Part shown: in pieces, positions 36,654 through 44,780 of the stretch
Position numbering within the stretch: the first letter of the stretch is position 1
Layout: each line of letters begins with the position of its first letter
Assembly (NCBI GenBank): GCA_947169155.1
Contig: CAMVON010000001.1
Location: 62,001-126,000, forward strand
Direction of reading: 5' to 3'
Source: an uncultured Clostridiaceae bacterium
GTDB taxonomy: Bacteria; Bacillota; Clostridia; TANB77; CAG-465
DNA length: 64,000 bases
The notes under the pieces: model-generated
Database searches by the model: none
Seen by the model: the letters and a program-made list of their open reading frames with translations, nothing else
What the model was told of the DNA's origin: nothing
Position numbers and translations under genes: made by a program

Positions 36654-38018
36654 ATGAGAAAATATTTTGGAACAGATGGAATTAGAAGAATAGCAAATTC
36701 TGAACTTACTCCAGAACTTGTATATAAGGTAGCAAAAGCAGGAGCATATGCACTTGCAAAACATACAGATCATGCACCAACAATACTTATTGGTAGAGAC
36801 ACAAGAATATCTGGTACATTAATTGAATCAGCAATGATTGCAGGTTTTTTAAGCTATGGTGCAAATGTTAAAACATTAGGGGTTATGCCAACACCAGCTG
36901 TTGCATATTTAACTCGTAAATTTAAAGCAGATGCATCAGTAGTTATTTCTGCATCTCATAACACTTTTGAATTTAATGGTGTTAAATACTTTTCAAATAA
37001 AGGAATGAAAATTCCAGATAGCTTAGAAGAAGAAATTGAAGAAGTAATGGACTCTGGAAAATTAGATGAGTTTACAGCAGTAAATGATAAAATTGGTGTA
37101 TGTGAAAATAGAGAAGATCTATTAGAAGAATATGTATTCTTCTTTAGAAAAATCTTTGAAGATCATCTTCTAGATTATTTAGATGATAATTTTAAAGTAT
37201 TAATAGATACAGCAAATGGTGCAACTAGTGTTGTAGCAGATAAAGTATTTACTAAACTTGGAATTAAACACGATGTAATTAATGATGCTCCAGATGGAGT
37301 AAATATAAATAGAGCATGTGGATCTACTCATATGGAAGGTCTTGCTCAAAAAGTTAAAGAAGGTGGATATTCACTAGGTATTGCATACGATGGTGATGGA
37401 GACAGATGTCTATGTGTAGATGAAAATGGTAACTTAATAGATGGTGATGCAATTCTTGCTATTACTTCTAATTACTTAAAAGAAAAAGGACAACTTAAAG
37501 GAGATACAGTTGTTGCAACTGTTATGTCTAACCTAGGACTTAGAAAATATGCACAAGATAATGGATTAAATTTCGTAGCAACAAATGTAGGTGACAGATA
37601 TGTTCTAGAAAATATGCTAGAAAACGGATATAATCTCGGAGGAGAACAATCTGGTCACGTTATATTCTTAGATTATAACCCAACAGGAGATGGAATACTT
37701 ACATCTTTAATGCTTGTACAAATATTACTAGAAAAGAAAATAAAAGCTTCAGAGGCTGCAAAAATTATTACTATATTCCCACAAGTATTAATTAATGCTA
37801 AAGTACCATCAGATAAAAAGCAAGCATACAAAGAAGATGCAGAAATTATGGCTATGATTGAGGATATAGAAAAAGAATTTGCAGGAAATGGTAGAGTTCT
37901 TATTCGTCCATCTGGTACTGAACCTTTAGTTAGAGTAATGATTGAAGGAGAAAACCAAGAAATATTAAATCAAAGAGCTAGAGCTCTTGCAGATTTAATT
38001 GAAAAGAAAATGAACTAA
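36654..38018 (+). CDS. glmM: Phosphoglucosamine mutase
   Basis: GlmM converts glucosamine-6-phosphate to glucosamine-1-phosphate for UDP-GlcNAc and peptidoglycan synthesis. The 454-residue protein starts RKYFGTDGIRRIAN. It has the phosphoserine loop VISASHNTFEFNGVKYF, the metal site AYDGDGDRCL, the substrate loop NVGDRYVLE and GGEQSGHVIF, and the phosphate-binding RPSGTEPLVRVM. All key residues are present. AAGGAGG precedes the ATG. A hairpin with a T run separates it from rsmE. Confidence 0.96.
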   Translation: MRKYFGTDGIRRIANSELTPELVYKVAKAGAYALAKHTDHAPTILIGRDTRISGTLIESAMIAGFLSYGANVKTLGVMPTPAVAYLTRKFKADASVVISASHNTFEFNGVKYFSNKGMKIPDSLEEEIEEVMDSGKLDEFTAVNDKIGVCENREDLLEEYVFFFRKIFEDHLLDYLDDNFKVLIDTANGATSVVADKVFTKLGIKHDVINDAPDGVNINRACGSTHMEGLAQKVKEGGYSLGIAYDGDGDRCLCVDENGNLIDGDAILAITSNYLKEKGQLKGDTVVATVMSNLGLRKYAQDNGLNFVATNVGDRYVLENMLENGYNLGGEQSGHVIFLDYNPTGDGILTSLMLVQILLEKKIKASEAAKIITIFPQVLINAKVPSDKKQAYKEDAEIMAMIEDIEKEFAGNGRVLIRPSGTEPLVRVMIEGENQEILNQRARALADLIEKKMN

Positions 38019-38047
38019 ATAATATATATTTAAATATATATTTATGA

Positions 38048-38053
38048 TATAAT
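38048..38053 (+). promoter_or_regulatory. Possible extended -10 before rsmE
   Basis: TGATATAAT matches an extended -10 box with no clear -35 partner. It abuts the hairpin at 38054, so it may be chance in AT-rich DNA. Confidence 0.35.
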
Positions 38054-38086
38054 AAGGCAAAGATTTATTCTTTGTCTTATTTTTTT
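38054..38086 (+). terminator. Terminator between glmM and rsmE
   Basis: Nine-bp stem AAGGCAAAG / CTTTGTCTT (one G-U) with a 7-base loop, then ATTTTTTT. Confidence 0.7.
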
Positions 38087-38097
38087 GAGGTGAATAA

Positions 38098-38832
38098 ATG
38101 GCTAGAAGATTTATAGTTAGTAGTAATAATATTAAAGAATTAGAAAATGAGAAAATTTGTATTAATGGAGAAGAAGTAAAGCATATTCAAGTATTAAGAT
38201 TTAATGTGGGAGATTATATTCATGTTAATGACTCAATATATAAAATAGATTCTATGTCAAGAGATACTATCGAGCTTGAATTTGTAGAAAAAGCTAAAGT
38301 AATAGGTGTTCCAAATACTAATATTACATTGTATATGGCATTTTTAAAATCAGATAAAATGGACTTTGTAGTACAAAAAGCAGTTGAACTTGGTGTATCT
38401 AAAATAGTACCTTTTTTCTCAAGCAATGTTATAGTAAAACTAGATGAAAAAGATAGAGTAAAAAGACAAGCTAAATTCCAAAAAATAGCAGATGAAGCTT
38501 GTAAACAATGTGGTAGAACAGATATAGTTGAAATTTCATCTTTTGTAAATTTTAAAGATTTAGAAAGAGAATTTGTAACAGAGGATAAAGTATTTTTTGC
38601 ATATGAAGCTTCAAAGGAATCTTTAAGGGTTGAGATAAATGATGCGAAGGAAAAAGATTTAAAAAATATTGGAATAGTAATTGGTGCAGAAGGTGGATTT
38701 ACACCTAAAGAGGCAGAAGAGTTAAAAGAAATTGAAAATGTATCAGTAGTAGGTCTTGGAGAAAGAATTTTAAGAGCTGAGACTGCAGCACTAAATCTTA
38801 TTTCAATTATTATATATGAAATGGAGGAATAA
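38098..38832 (+). CDS. rsmE: 16S rRNA (uracil1498-N3)-methyltransferase
   Basis: A 244-residue SPOUT methyltransferase modifying U1498 of 16S rRNA. It has an N-terminal PUA-like domain (about 1-70; GEEVKHIQVLRFNVGD), then LYMAFLKSDKMDFVVQKAVELGVSKIVPF, KIADEACKQCGRTDI, and the knot IGAEGGFTPKEAEE...VVGLGERILRAETAAL. These are the canonical RsmE motifs. GAGGTG precedes the ATG. The S66 peptidase gene begins 1 base after its stop. Confidence 0.92.
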   Translation: MARRFIVSSNNIKELENEKICINGEEVKHIQVLRFNVGDYIHVNDSIYKIDSMSRDTIELEFVEKAKVIGVPNTNITLYMAFLKSDKMDFVVQKAVELGVSKIVPFFSSNVIVKLDEKDRVKRQAKFQKIADEACKQCGRTDIVEISSFVNFKDLEREFVTEDKVFFAYEASKESLRVEINDAKEKDLKNIGIVIGAEGGFTPKEAEELKEIENVSVVGLGERILRAETAALNLISIIIYEMEE

Positions 38833-38833
38833 A

Positions 38834-39850
38834 ATGGGAGTAATAATTTATCCAGATAAGTTAAAAATAGGAGATACAGTTGCAACTACTGCTGTATCTA
38901 TGCCCGCAAACGAAGAAAAAATTGATTTAGCATTAAATAATTTAAAAGAAGTTGGACTTAAAATACAAGAAACATCTAATGTTAGAAATTATGGTAATAT
39001 TGTTAGTAGTGATGGAAAAACTCGTGCAGATGAGCTTTTAGAACTATATAGAGATGCAGATGTAAAATATATTATTGCTTCTCGTGGCGGCGAATTTTTA
39101 ATGGAAATGATGCCATATTTACACGAGAGTCGAGATGTAATAAAAAATAATCCTAAGTGGTTTCAAGGATATTCAGATCCATCTTTAATTAATCTATATA
39201 TTACAACAAATTTCAATATTGTTACAGTAAATTTTGAAAATATTTCAGAATATGCTATGAAACCTAGATTCAAAAATTTAAGTGATTCAATAGCATTTAT
39301 GTTTGACTCAAATGATGAGTATGTACAAGACAGTTTTGATTTCTTCCAAATTGACGAATATGAGGAAGGAAATCTTAAAGGATATAATTTAACTGAGGAA
39401 AACAAATATGAGTCTAATTGTGGCAATGTGAGCTTTTCAGGTAGAATAATTGGTGGCTGTATAGATGTATTTTCTCAGATTGCAGGAACAGAAATGGATA
39501 ATGTAGAAAACTTTGTTTCTCAATTTGAAGATGAAGGTGTAATTTGGTATATAGATAATTGTGAACTTCAACCATGTGAATTTTATAGAAGGCTTTGGCA
39601 AATGGATCAAAGAGGATATTTTAAAAACATTTCTGGTCTTCTTGTGGGTAGATCGTTTGTACAAAAACAAGATAATGAATTTTTTAGTTTTAAAGATGCA
39701 GTAGAACGTGCAATGAATAAATTTAACATTCCAATTATATATAATGTAGATATAGGTCATGTACCACCACAGTTTTTCATTGTTAATGGATCACTTGCAA
39801 CATTTGAATATAATGATGGAAAAGGAAGATTAATTCAAAAGTTAGTGTAG
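38834..39850 (+). CDS. S66-family LD-carboxypeptidase / MccF-like protein
   Basis: A 338-residue cytoplasmic serine peptidase-like protein. The nucleophile region GYSDPSLINLY, SGRIIGGCIDVF, IWYIDNCELQPCEFYRRLWQM (with the catalytic Glu region) and DIGHVPPQFFIVNG (catalytic His region) match S66. The branch looks like MccF, which hydrolyses acyl-adenylates such as microcin C, rather than the classical murein LD-carboxypeptidase. The choice between them is uncertain. The ORF-track start overlaps rsmE; GGAGG places the real ATG at 38834. Confidence 0.82.
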   Translation: MGVIIYPDKLKIGDTVATTAVSMPANEEKIDLALNNLKEVGLKIQETSNVRNYGNIVSSDGKTRADELLELYRDADVKYIIASRGGEFLMEMMPYLHESRDVIKNNPKWFQGYSDPSLINLYITTNFNIVTVNFENISEYAMKPRFKNLSDSIAFMFDSNDEYVQDSFDFFQIDEYEEGNLKGYNLTEENKYESNCGNVSFSGRIIGGCIDVFSQIAGTEMDNVENFVSQFEDEGVIWYIDNCELQPCEFYRRLWQMDQRGYFKNISGLLVGRSFVQKQDNEFFSFKDAVERAMNKFNIPIIYNVDIGHVPPQFFIVNGSLATFEYNDGKGRLIQKLV

Positions 39851-39854
39851 AAAT

Positions 39855-40454
39855 ATGGATAAAAACGAGTTAAGAAGAAAATATATAGAAATTAGAAATA
39901 ATATAGCAAAAAAGAAAGAAAAATCCTATATAATACAAAATGAAATTATTAAAACAGATGCATATAAAAAAGCACAAGTGGTGGCACTATATAAAAGTTT
40001 AGCTAGTGAGGTAAATACGAACCATTTAATTGAACATTCACTTAATTTAAAGAAAATAGTTTGTTTACCAAAAGTTGAGGGAGAAGATATTAATTTTTAC
40101 CAAATAAATGATTCTAAAGAAAAACTTTTAGTTAGTAAATTTGGAATTCTTGAGCCTCAAGGTAATGCAAGAAGAATTATTCCTAAAGTAGCAATTGACA
40201 TTGCAATAGTTCCAGGAGTTGCTTTTGATGAAAAATGTAATAGGCTGGGCTTTGGAAAAGGTTACTATGATAGATTTTTAAAATCATCTGGTATTAAGAC
40301 AATTGGAATTTGTTTTGATGATCAAGTTTTAAAAGATGATATTCTGCCTACTCAAAAACATGATGTTTTAATGGATTGTATTATTACAGAAGAAAGGATT
40401 ATTTCCAAAGATATGCAAAAATATAATATGTATTTAAAAGAAAAAGGAATGTGA
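39855..40454 (+). CDS. 5-formyltetrahydrofolate cyclo-ligase
   Basis: A 199-residue enzyme that converts 5-formyl-THF to 5,10-methenyl-THF with ATP. It shows the N-terminal KNELRRKYIEIRNNI, PKVEGEDINFY, and the signature VPGVAFDEKCNRLGFGKGYYDRFL. The ATG is 4 bases after the S66 peptidase stop, with no strong ribosome binding site, so translation may be coupled. It converges with the secreted nuclease gene; both stop codons lie in a shared hairpin. Confidence 0.9.
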   Translation: MDKNELRRKYIEIRNNIAKKKEKSYIIQNEIIKTDAYKKAQVVALYKSLASEVNTNHLIEHSLNLKKIVCLPKVEGEDINFYQINDSKEKLLVSKFGILEPQGNARRIIPKVAIDIAIVPGVAFDEKCNRLGFGKGYYDRFLKSSGIKTIGICFDDQVLKDDILPTQKHDVLMDCIITEERIISKDMQKYNMYLKEKGM

Positions 40455-40477
40455 GGTTATTCCCACATTCCTATTTT
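40445..40477. terminator. Bidirectional terminator overlapping two convergent gene ends
   Basis: AGGAATGTG (40445-40453) pairs with CACATTCCT (40464-40472), 9 bp. AAAAA lies on the left and TATTTTAT on the right. The stop codons of both convergent genes lie within it. Confidence 0.75.
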
Positions 40478-41047
40478 ATGTCTTTTTGCATATATTTCAG
40501 CTTGTTCAAGATAATCTTGCAGAGTTATATTTGGCTTATAATAGTTGCTATTTGCAAGTCCATTTACCACAAGTTCATAATTAAATAGAGATTTTTTTAC
40601 TGTTTCTTCATTAATTTCATCTACTTTTTCTAACCAAATATAGCGAAGTAGTCTATCATAATCATCTGTATCAGTTACATCTTTTTGAAGATATATTGTT
40701 TTATTATATAACTTTTCATTTGTGTATTCTGTTGCTTCTTTCCCATAAGGCTCAATTTCTTTTGTATATTCTGGACAGTTTATACCTATAAAACGTACTT
40801 TATAATATTTTCCATCTATTGTTACTCCAATGGTATCACCATCTATTATTTTAGTAACGTATGCTTCTTGAAATTCTATTTCTTTATTTTCATTATTTTG
40901 AGTATTATTTGTTATTACTTCCGGATTATTATTGTTTTGATTGTTTTGAGCTTTTTTATTTAAAGCATCTTTTAAATAATATGATGCAAATGCTGTTAAA
41001 GCAACTAAAACTAATATATATATTATTTTCTTTAAGTTATTTTTCAT
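40457..41047 (-). CDS. Membrane-anchored or secreted thermonuclease (SNase family)
   Basis: A 196-residue protein: an N-terminal hydrophobic helix (IIYILVLVALTAFASYYL), an Asn-rich linker, then the staphylococcal nuclease fold. Catalytic residues line up: IDGDTIGV (metal Asp), VRFIGINCPE (Arg), EPYGKEATEY, and DRLLRYIWLE (second Arg). It should degrade DNA or RNA outside the cell. The ORF track starts at 41092 without a ribosome binding site; GGTGAT before the ATG at 41047 is preferred. It is the only minus-strand gene within some 20 kb, divergent from ruvB. Confidence 0.87.
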   Translation of the reverse strand: MKNNLKKIIYILVLVALTAFASYYLKDALNKKAQNNQNNNNPEVITNNTQNNENKEIEFQEAYVTKIIDGDTIGVTIDGKYYKVRFIGINCPEYTKEIEPYGKEATEYTNEKLYNKTIYLQKDVTDTDDYDRLLRYIWLEKVDEINEETVKKSLFNYELVVNGLANSNYYKPNITLQDYLEQAEIYAKRHKIGMWE

Positions 41048-41129
41048 AGTATCACCATATTCATTATATCTTAATTTATTCTTTTTTTCCATAGACTATT
41101 GTAATAATTAGTAATATTAGAACAAAAGT

Positions 41130-41158
41130 TTGACTAAAAAATCTATGTTTGATATAAT
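41130..41158 (+). promoter_or_regulatory. Promoter for ruvB
   Basis: TTGACT at 41130-41135 and TATAAT at 41153-41158, 17-base spacer. The ORF-track start TTG is the -35 box. Confidence 0.8.
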
Positions 41159-41180
41159 AATCATGCAAGAGGTGAAAGAT

Positions 41181-42209
41181 ATGATAGAAGATAGAGTAAT
41201 ATCACCAGAACTAACATATGAAGACGAATCATATGATGAAAGTGTAAATGAAAATACACTTCGTCCTAAGGTATTTTCAGAATATGTTGGTCAAGAAAAA
41301 GTCAAAGAAAATTTAAAAGTTTATATAGAGGCTGCAAAATCTCGTGGAGAGGCATTAGACCATGTGTTATTATATGGCCCTCCAGGTCTTGGAAAAACTA
41401 CACTTGCAACTATTATTGCAAATGAGATGGAAAGTAATATTAAGATTACATCAGGACCTGCAATAGAAAAGGCAGGGGACTTGGCAGCAATTTTAACTAA
41501 CCTTCAAGAGGATGATATATTATTTATAGATGAAATACATAGATTAAATAAATCTGTAGAAGAAATACTATATCCAGCTTTAGAAGATTATAGCTTAGAT
41601 ATTGTAATAGGAAAAGGACCTGCTGCAAAATCTATTAGATTAGATCTTCCAAAATTTACACTTGTTGGTGCGACAACAAAGGCTGGATCTCTATCATCTC
41701 CACTTAGGGATAGATTTGGAATAATTCATAGATTAGAGTTATATACTGAAAAAGAACTTGCAAAAATAATTACAAGAAGTGCAGGTATTCTTGGTACTCA
41801 AATAGATGAAGAAGCAGCACTGGAAATAGGCTCAAGATGTAGAGGTACACCAAGAATTGCAAATAGACTTTTAAAAAGAGTTAGAGATTTTGCACAAGTA
41901 GAAAACAAAGATTTCATAAATTTAGATGTTGCACAAAGAGCATTAGATAGACTAGAAATTGATGAAATTGGACTAGATAATACTGATAGAATTATGCTTG
42001 ATGCGGTAATTGAAAAATTTAATGGAGGACCTGTAGGTCTAGATACTTTGGCTGCATGTATTGGTGAGGATAAAGACACTATAGAGGATGTATATGAGCC
42101 ATACTTAATGCAAATAGGTTTTTTAACTAGAGGTCCAAGAGGAAGAATGGCAACTCCTCTTGCATATCAACATTTAGGAAAAGAATATCCTTTTAAGGAT
42201 AAAAAATAG
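41181..42209 (+). CDS. ruvB: Holliday junction branch-migration helicase RuvB
   Basis: A 342-residue AAA+ motor that drives branch migration with RuvA. The motifs are [18 protein letters not shown], Walker [12 protein letters not shown], Walker [10 protein letters not shown], sensor/arginine region [20 protein letters not shown], and [20 protein letters not shown]-terminal winged helix has [31 protein letters not shown] supports the ATG at 41181 over the earlier ORF-track start. ruvA and ruvC are not adjacent, unlike many genomes. queH follows after 12 bases. Confidence 0.95.
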   Translation: MIEDRVISPELTYEDESYDESVNENTLRPKVFSEYVGQEKVKENLKVYIEAAKSRGEALDHVLLYGPPGLGKTTLATIIANEMESNIKITSGPAIEKAGDLAAILTNLQEDDILFIDEIHRLNKSVEEILYPALEDYSLDIVIGKGPAAKSIRLDLPKFTLVGATTKAGSLSSPLRDRFGIIHRLELYTEKELAKIITRSAGILGTQIDEEAALEIGSRCRGTPRIANRLLKRVRDFAQVENKDFINLDVAQRALDRLEIDEIGLDNTDRIMLDAVIEKFNGGPVGLDTLAACIGEDKDTIEDVYEPYLMQIGFLTRGPRGRMATPLAYQHLGKEYPFKDKK

Positions 42210-42221
42210 AAGGAGAAAAAT

Positions 42222-42800
42222 ATGAAAAAAGTATTAATGCATTGTTGCTGTGCACCATGCTTTATTACAATTCAAGAAGATATTTCACAAAATGGAATGC
42301 TAATTGATGGACAAAGAGAAAAGGTTGAAATGACTGCTTTTTGGTATAATCCAAATATTCATCCAAAAGTAGAGTATGATAGACGTCTAGATTCATTTAT
42401 TAAATTTTGTGAAATGAAAAATCAATCAAAAGTTATATTAGATGAATATGATTTACAAGGTTTTACTCGAGATGTAGTAGAACAAGTAGGAGAAGGAAAA
42501 AAATGGGACATTAGATGTAAGTATTGCTATTATAGAAGACTAGAAGCTGCATTTAAGTATGCAAGTGAAAATGGTTATGATATAGTTTCTACAACACTTA
42601 CAAGAAGTCCATTTCAAAATCATGATGCTATTAATTTTGTAGCAGAACTATTATCTAAAAAGTATGGAGTAGATTATGTTTATTCAGACTACAGACATAC
42701 ATATTATGAGGGACAAAAGAAAGCAAGAGAATATGGTCTTTATATGCAGAAATATTGTGGTTGTGTTTTCTCATTTGATGCAGGAAAGTGGGTGTATTAG
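42222..42800 (+). CDS. queH: Epoxyqueuosine reductase QueH
   Basis: A 192-residue Fe-S enzyme catalysing the last step of tRNA queuosine synthesis, a non-homologous replacement for QueG. The Cys pattern is characteristic: LMHCCCAPCFI at the N-terminus, IRCKYCYYRRLEAAF in the middle, and QKYCGCVFS near the end. Other residues such as TTLTRSPFQNHD also fit. AAGGAG precedes the ATG. It is second in the ruvB operon; the next gene's ATG directly abuts its stop. Confidence 0.92.
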   Translation: MKKVLMHCCCAPCFITIQEDISQNGMLIDGQREKVEMTAFWYNPNIHPKVEYDRRLDSFIKFCEMKNQSKVILDEYDLQGFTRDVVEQVGEGKKWDIRCKYCYYRRLEAAFKYASENGYDIVSTTLTRSPFQNHDAINFVAELLSKKYGVDYVYSDYRHTYYEGQKKAREYGLYMQKYCGCVFSFDAGKWVY

Positions 42801-43670
42801 ATGAAAAAATATTCTAAAGGACAACTTAAATTTAAAAGATTTGGCTTATTATTAGCTATATTACTAGTTTTAGTTTTAGCTTTTGGACTTTTAATGTTAT
42901 TTGGTTTTTGCTTAAAACATACAATTAATATTACTAATACTTCAAATGAAGCATCCAATGTATCTGAAGAAATTGCTCAAAACTCTCAACCAATTATTAT
43001 AGATAACTTAGTTGTTGGTGGACTTTATGGAAATAAATGGGTAAGTAGTAGTAAATATTATCTAAAAAGTATAAATAAAGCTAATATAGATATAAATGTA
43101 TATACTAAAGATAAGAGTGCAGGTGCATATAAACTTGAAAGTTTATATACATATGGTGATAGTGTTTTTTGCAATACATCATATCCAAACTATATAGATG
43201 AATTTTTTGCAATCTCAACTCAAAACTATGCACTTTCTTCTAATTTTAGTGAGACTAGTATTCAAGAAAGTGACTATGACTATGTAAAAAAAGCTTTAGG
43301 TATTTATAGAGCATATAATAATACAATAAATATTACAAATGTATATTCTGCATATATTAATGTAAATGAGCCATTAAAACTAATTACTGTTACAAGCAAT
43401 CAAAAAGGTGCTTTTGGTGGAGTGTATAATGGAATTATAGCTGTAGTTAATGGAAATGCAAAAATTGTACAATATAGTTATACAAAAGATTTAGATAACT
43501 CATTAGATTTTCCATTATATTCAGTAGAATTTGTTGCAGATCTAAATGGAGATGGAAATTCAGAAATTGTCACTCGTGAGGTGACAGAGTTTAATGTAAC
43601 ATATAATATTTTTGAAAAGCGTGGTTCAAAATATGTTAGGGTGTTAACTGAAACAATTAAGGGAAAATAA
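42801..43670 (+). CDS. Membrane-anchored protein of unknown function
   Basis: A 289-residue protein. A basic start and one strongly hydrophobic helix (about 14-36, LLLAILLVLVLAFGLLMLFGF) suggest a signal anchor. The rest is an extracellular Ser/Asn/Tyr-rich region with strands. A C-terminal DLNGDGNSEIVTREV resembles an FG-GAP/VCBS-type loop, suggesting a beta-propeller-like end (weak). No family is assigned. It starts directly after the queH stop, so translation is probably coupled. A terminator follows. Confidence 0.65.
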   Translation: MKKYSKGQLKFKRFGLLLAILLVLVLAFGLLMLFGFCLKHTINITNTSNEASNVSEEIAQNSQPIIIDNLVVGGLYGNKWVSSSKYYLKSINKANIDINVYTKDKSAGAYKLESLYTYGDSVFCNTSYPNYIDEFFAISTQNYALSSNFSETSIQESDYDYVKKALGIYRAYNNTINITNVYSAYINVNEPLKLITVTSNQKGAFGGVYNGIIAVVNGNAKIVQYSYTKDLDNSLDFPLYSVEFVADLNGDGNSEIVTREVTEFNVTYNIFEKRGSKYVRVLTETIKGK

Positions 43671-43678
43671 TATTAAAG

Positions 43679-43718
43679 GATAGATTTAATGAAAGTTAAA
43701 TCTATCTTTTTTATTTTT
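43679..43718 (+). terminator. Terminator after the ruvB operon
   Basis: Perfect 11-bp stem GATAGATTTAA / TTAAATCTATC with a 6-base loop, then a long T tract. Confidence 0.85.
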
Positions 43719-43790
43719 TATTTTTTTTATTTGTTGATTATTTTTTTTATATATAATATTATTTTAATGTAAATAAATGGAGGTTTTATT

Positions 43791-44768
43791 ATGAAAAAGA
43801 ATAAATCATTAATTACAATTGCTATTATTTTACTTATAGTAATTATTGCTTGCGTTGCAGGCTACATTATTACTACATCAATTGTAGAAAATAATTTAAA
43901 GAAAGAAAAGGCTGCTCAAGAAGAGTATGAAAGACAAATGACTGAGCCTTTATATACTTTAGAAAATTATCCAAAAGTAGATGCATCTTTAGCTACTCAA
44001 CCATTAACAAATGCATTTATTAAAAATTTCACAGGAGATGAAAATATAGATGTAAGTACTTTAGATTATACAAATACTCATCCAGGTTATTTAAGACTTG
44101 TAGATGGCGAAGTAGATCTAATTGTTGTTACACAACCAAGTGAAGACGAACTTAAATATGCAGCAGATCATGGTGTTGAACTAGATGTAACACCAGTTGT
44201 AAAAGAAGGTTTTGTTTTCTATGTTAATAAAGAGAATCCAGTAGACTCTTTAACTACTGATCAAATTCAAGGAATATATTCTGGAGAAATAACTAACTGG
44301 AAAGAAGTTGGTGGAGATGATGCTGAAATAGTAGCTTATCAAAGACCAAGAAACTCTGGAAGTCAAACTGGTATGGAAAACTTAGTTATGAAAGATAAAA
44401 CATTAATGGAGCCAAAAACAGAAAACTTACTTGAGACAATGGCTCAAATAGTAAATTATGTATCAAATTATAACAATGGTAAATATTCATTAGGTTATTC
44501 ATATTTATACTATGCAACAACTATGTTTGAAACAATTGACCCAGAAGTTGCAAGTAACATTAAGTTATTAGCTATAAATGATGTAAAACCTACAGCAGAA
44601 AATATTCAAGCAGGAACTTATCCATATAATACAGCATACTATGCAGTTACAAGAAAAGGTGATGGAGAAGACTCACCAGCATATAAACTTAAAGAAATTA
44701 TGCTTTCTGAAAGAGGACAAAGAGTAGCTCAAAAAGCTGGATATGTACCTGTTACACCTGTAAAATAA
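43791..44768 (+). CDS. PstS-like phosphate-type substrate-binding protein
   Basis: A 325-residue extracellular binding protein anchored at its N-terminus. IIAC at residues 18-21 fits a lipobox, but the sequence after the Cys stays hydrophobic, so an uncleaved helix is also possible. The periplasmic-binding fold follows: LDYTNTHPGYLRLVDGEVDLIVVTQPS, VKEGFVFYVNKENPVDSLTTDQIQGIYSGEITNWKEVGG and RPRNSGSQTGMENLV are typical of PstS-like domains. No PstCAB transporter genes are adjacent, so a sensing or other role is possible. GGAGG precedes the ATG. It is followed after 12 bases by a membrane-anchored DUF3298-like gene. Confidence 0.8.
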   Translation: MKKNKSLITIAIILLIVIIACVAGYIITTSIVENNLKKEKAAQEEYERQMTEPLYTLENYPKVDASLATQPLTNAFIKNFTGDENIDVSTLDYTNTHPGYLRLVDGEVDLIVVTQPSEDELKYAADHGVELDVTPVVKEGFVFYVNKENPVDSLTTDQIQGIYSGEITNWKEVGGDDAEIVAYQRPRNSGSQTGMENLVMKDKTLMEPKTENLLETMAQIVNYVSNYNNGKYSLGYSYLYYATTMFETIDPEVASNIKLLAINDVKPTAENIQAGTYPYNTAYYAVTRKGDGEDSPAYKLKEIMLSERGQRVAQKAGYVPVTPVK

Positions 44769-44780
44769 TGAGGTGATACT

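Noticed and set aside
38220-38885. 221-aa minus-strand ORF over rsmE
   Set aside because: It is a Ser/Phe/Leu-rich shadow of the well-supported rsmE frame, with no ribosome binding site and no recognisable domain.
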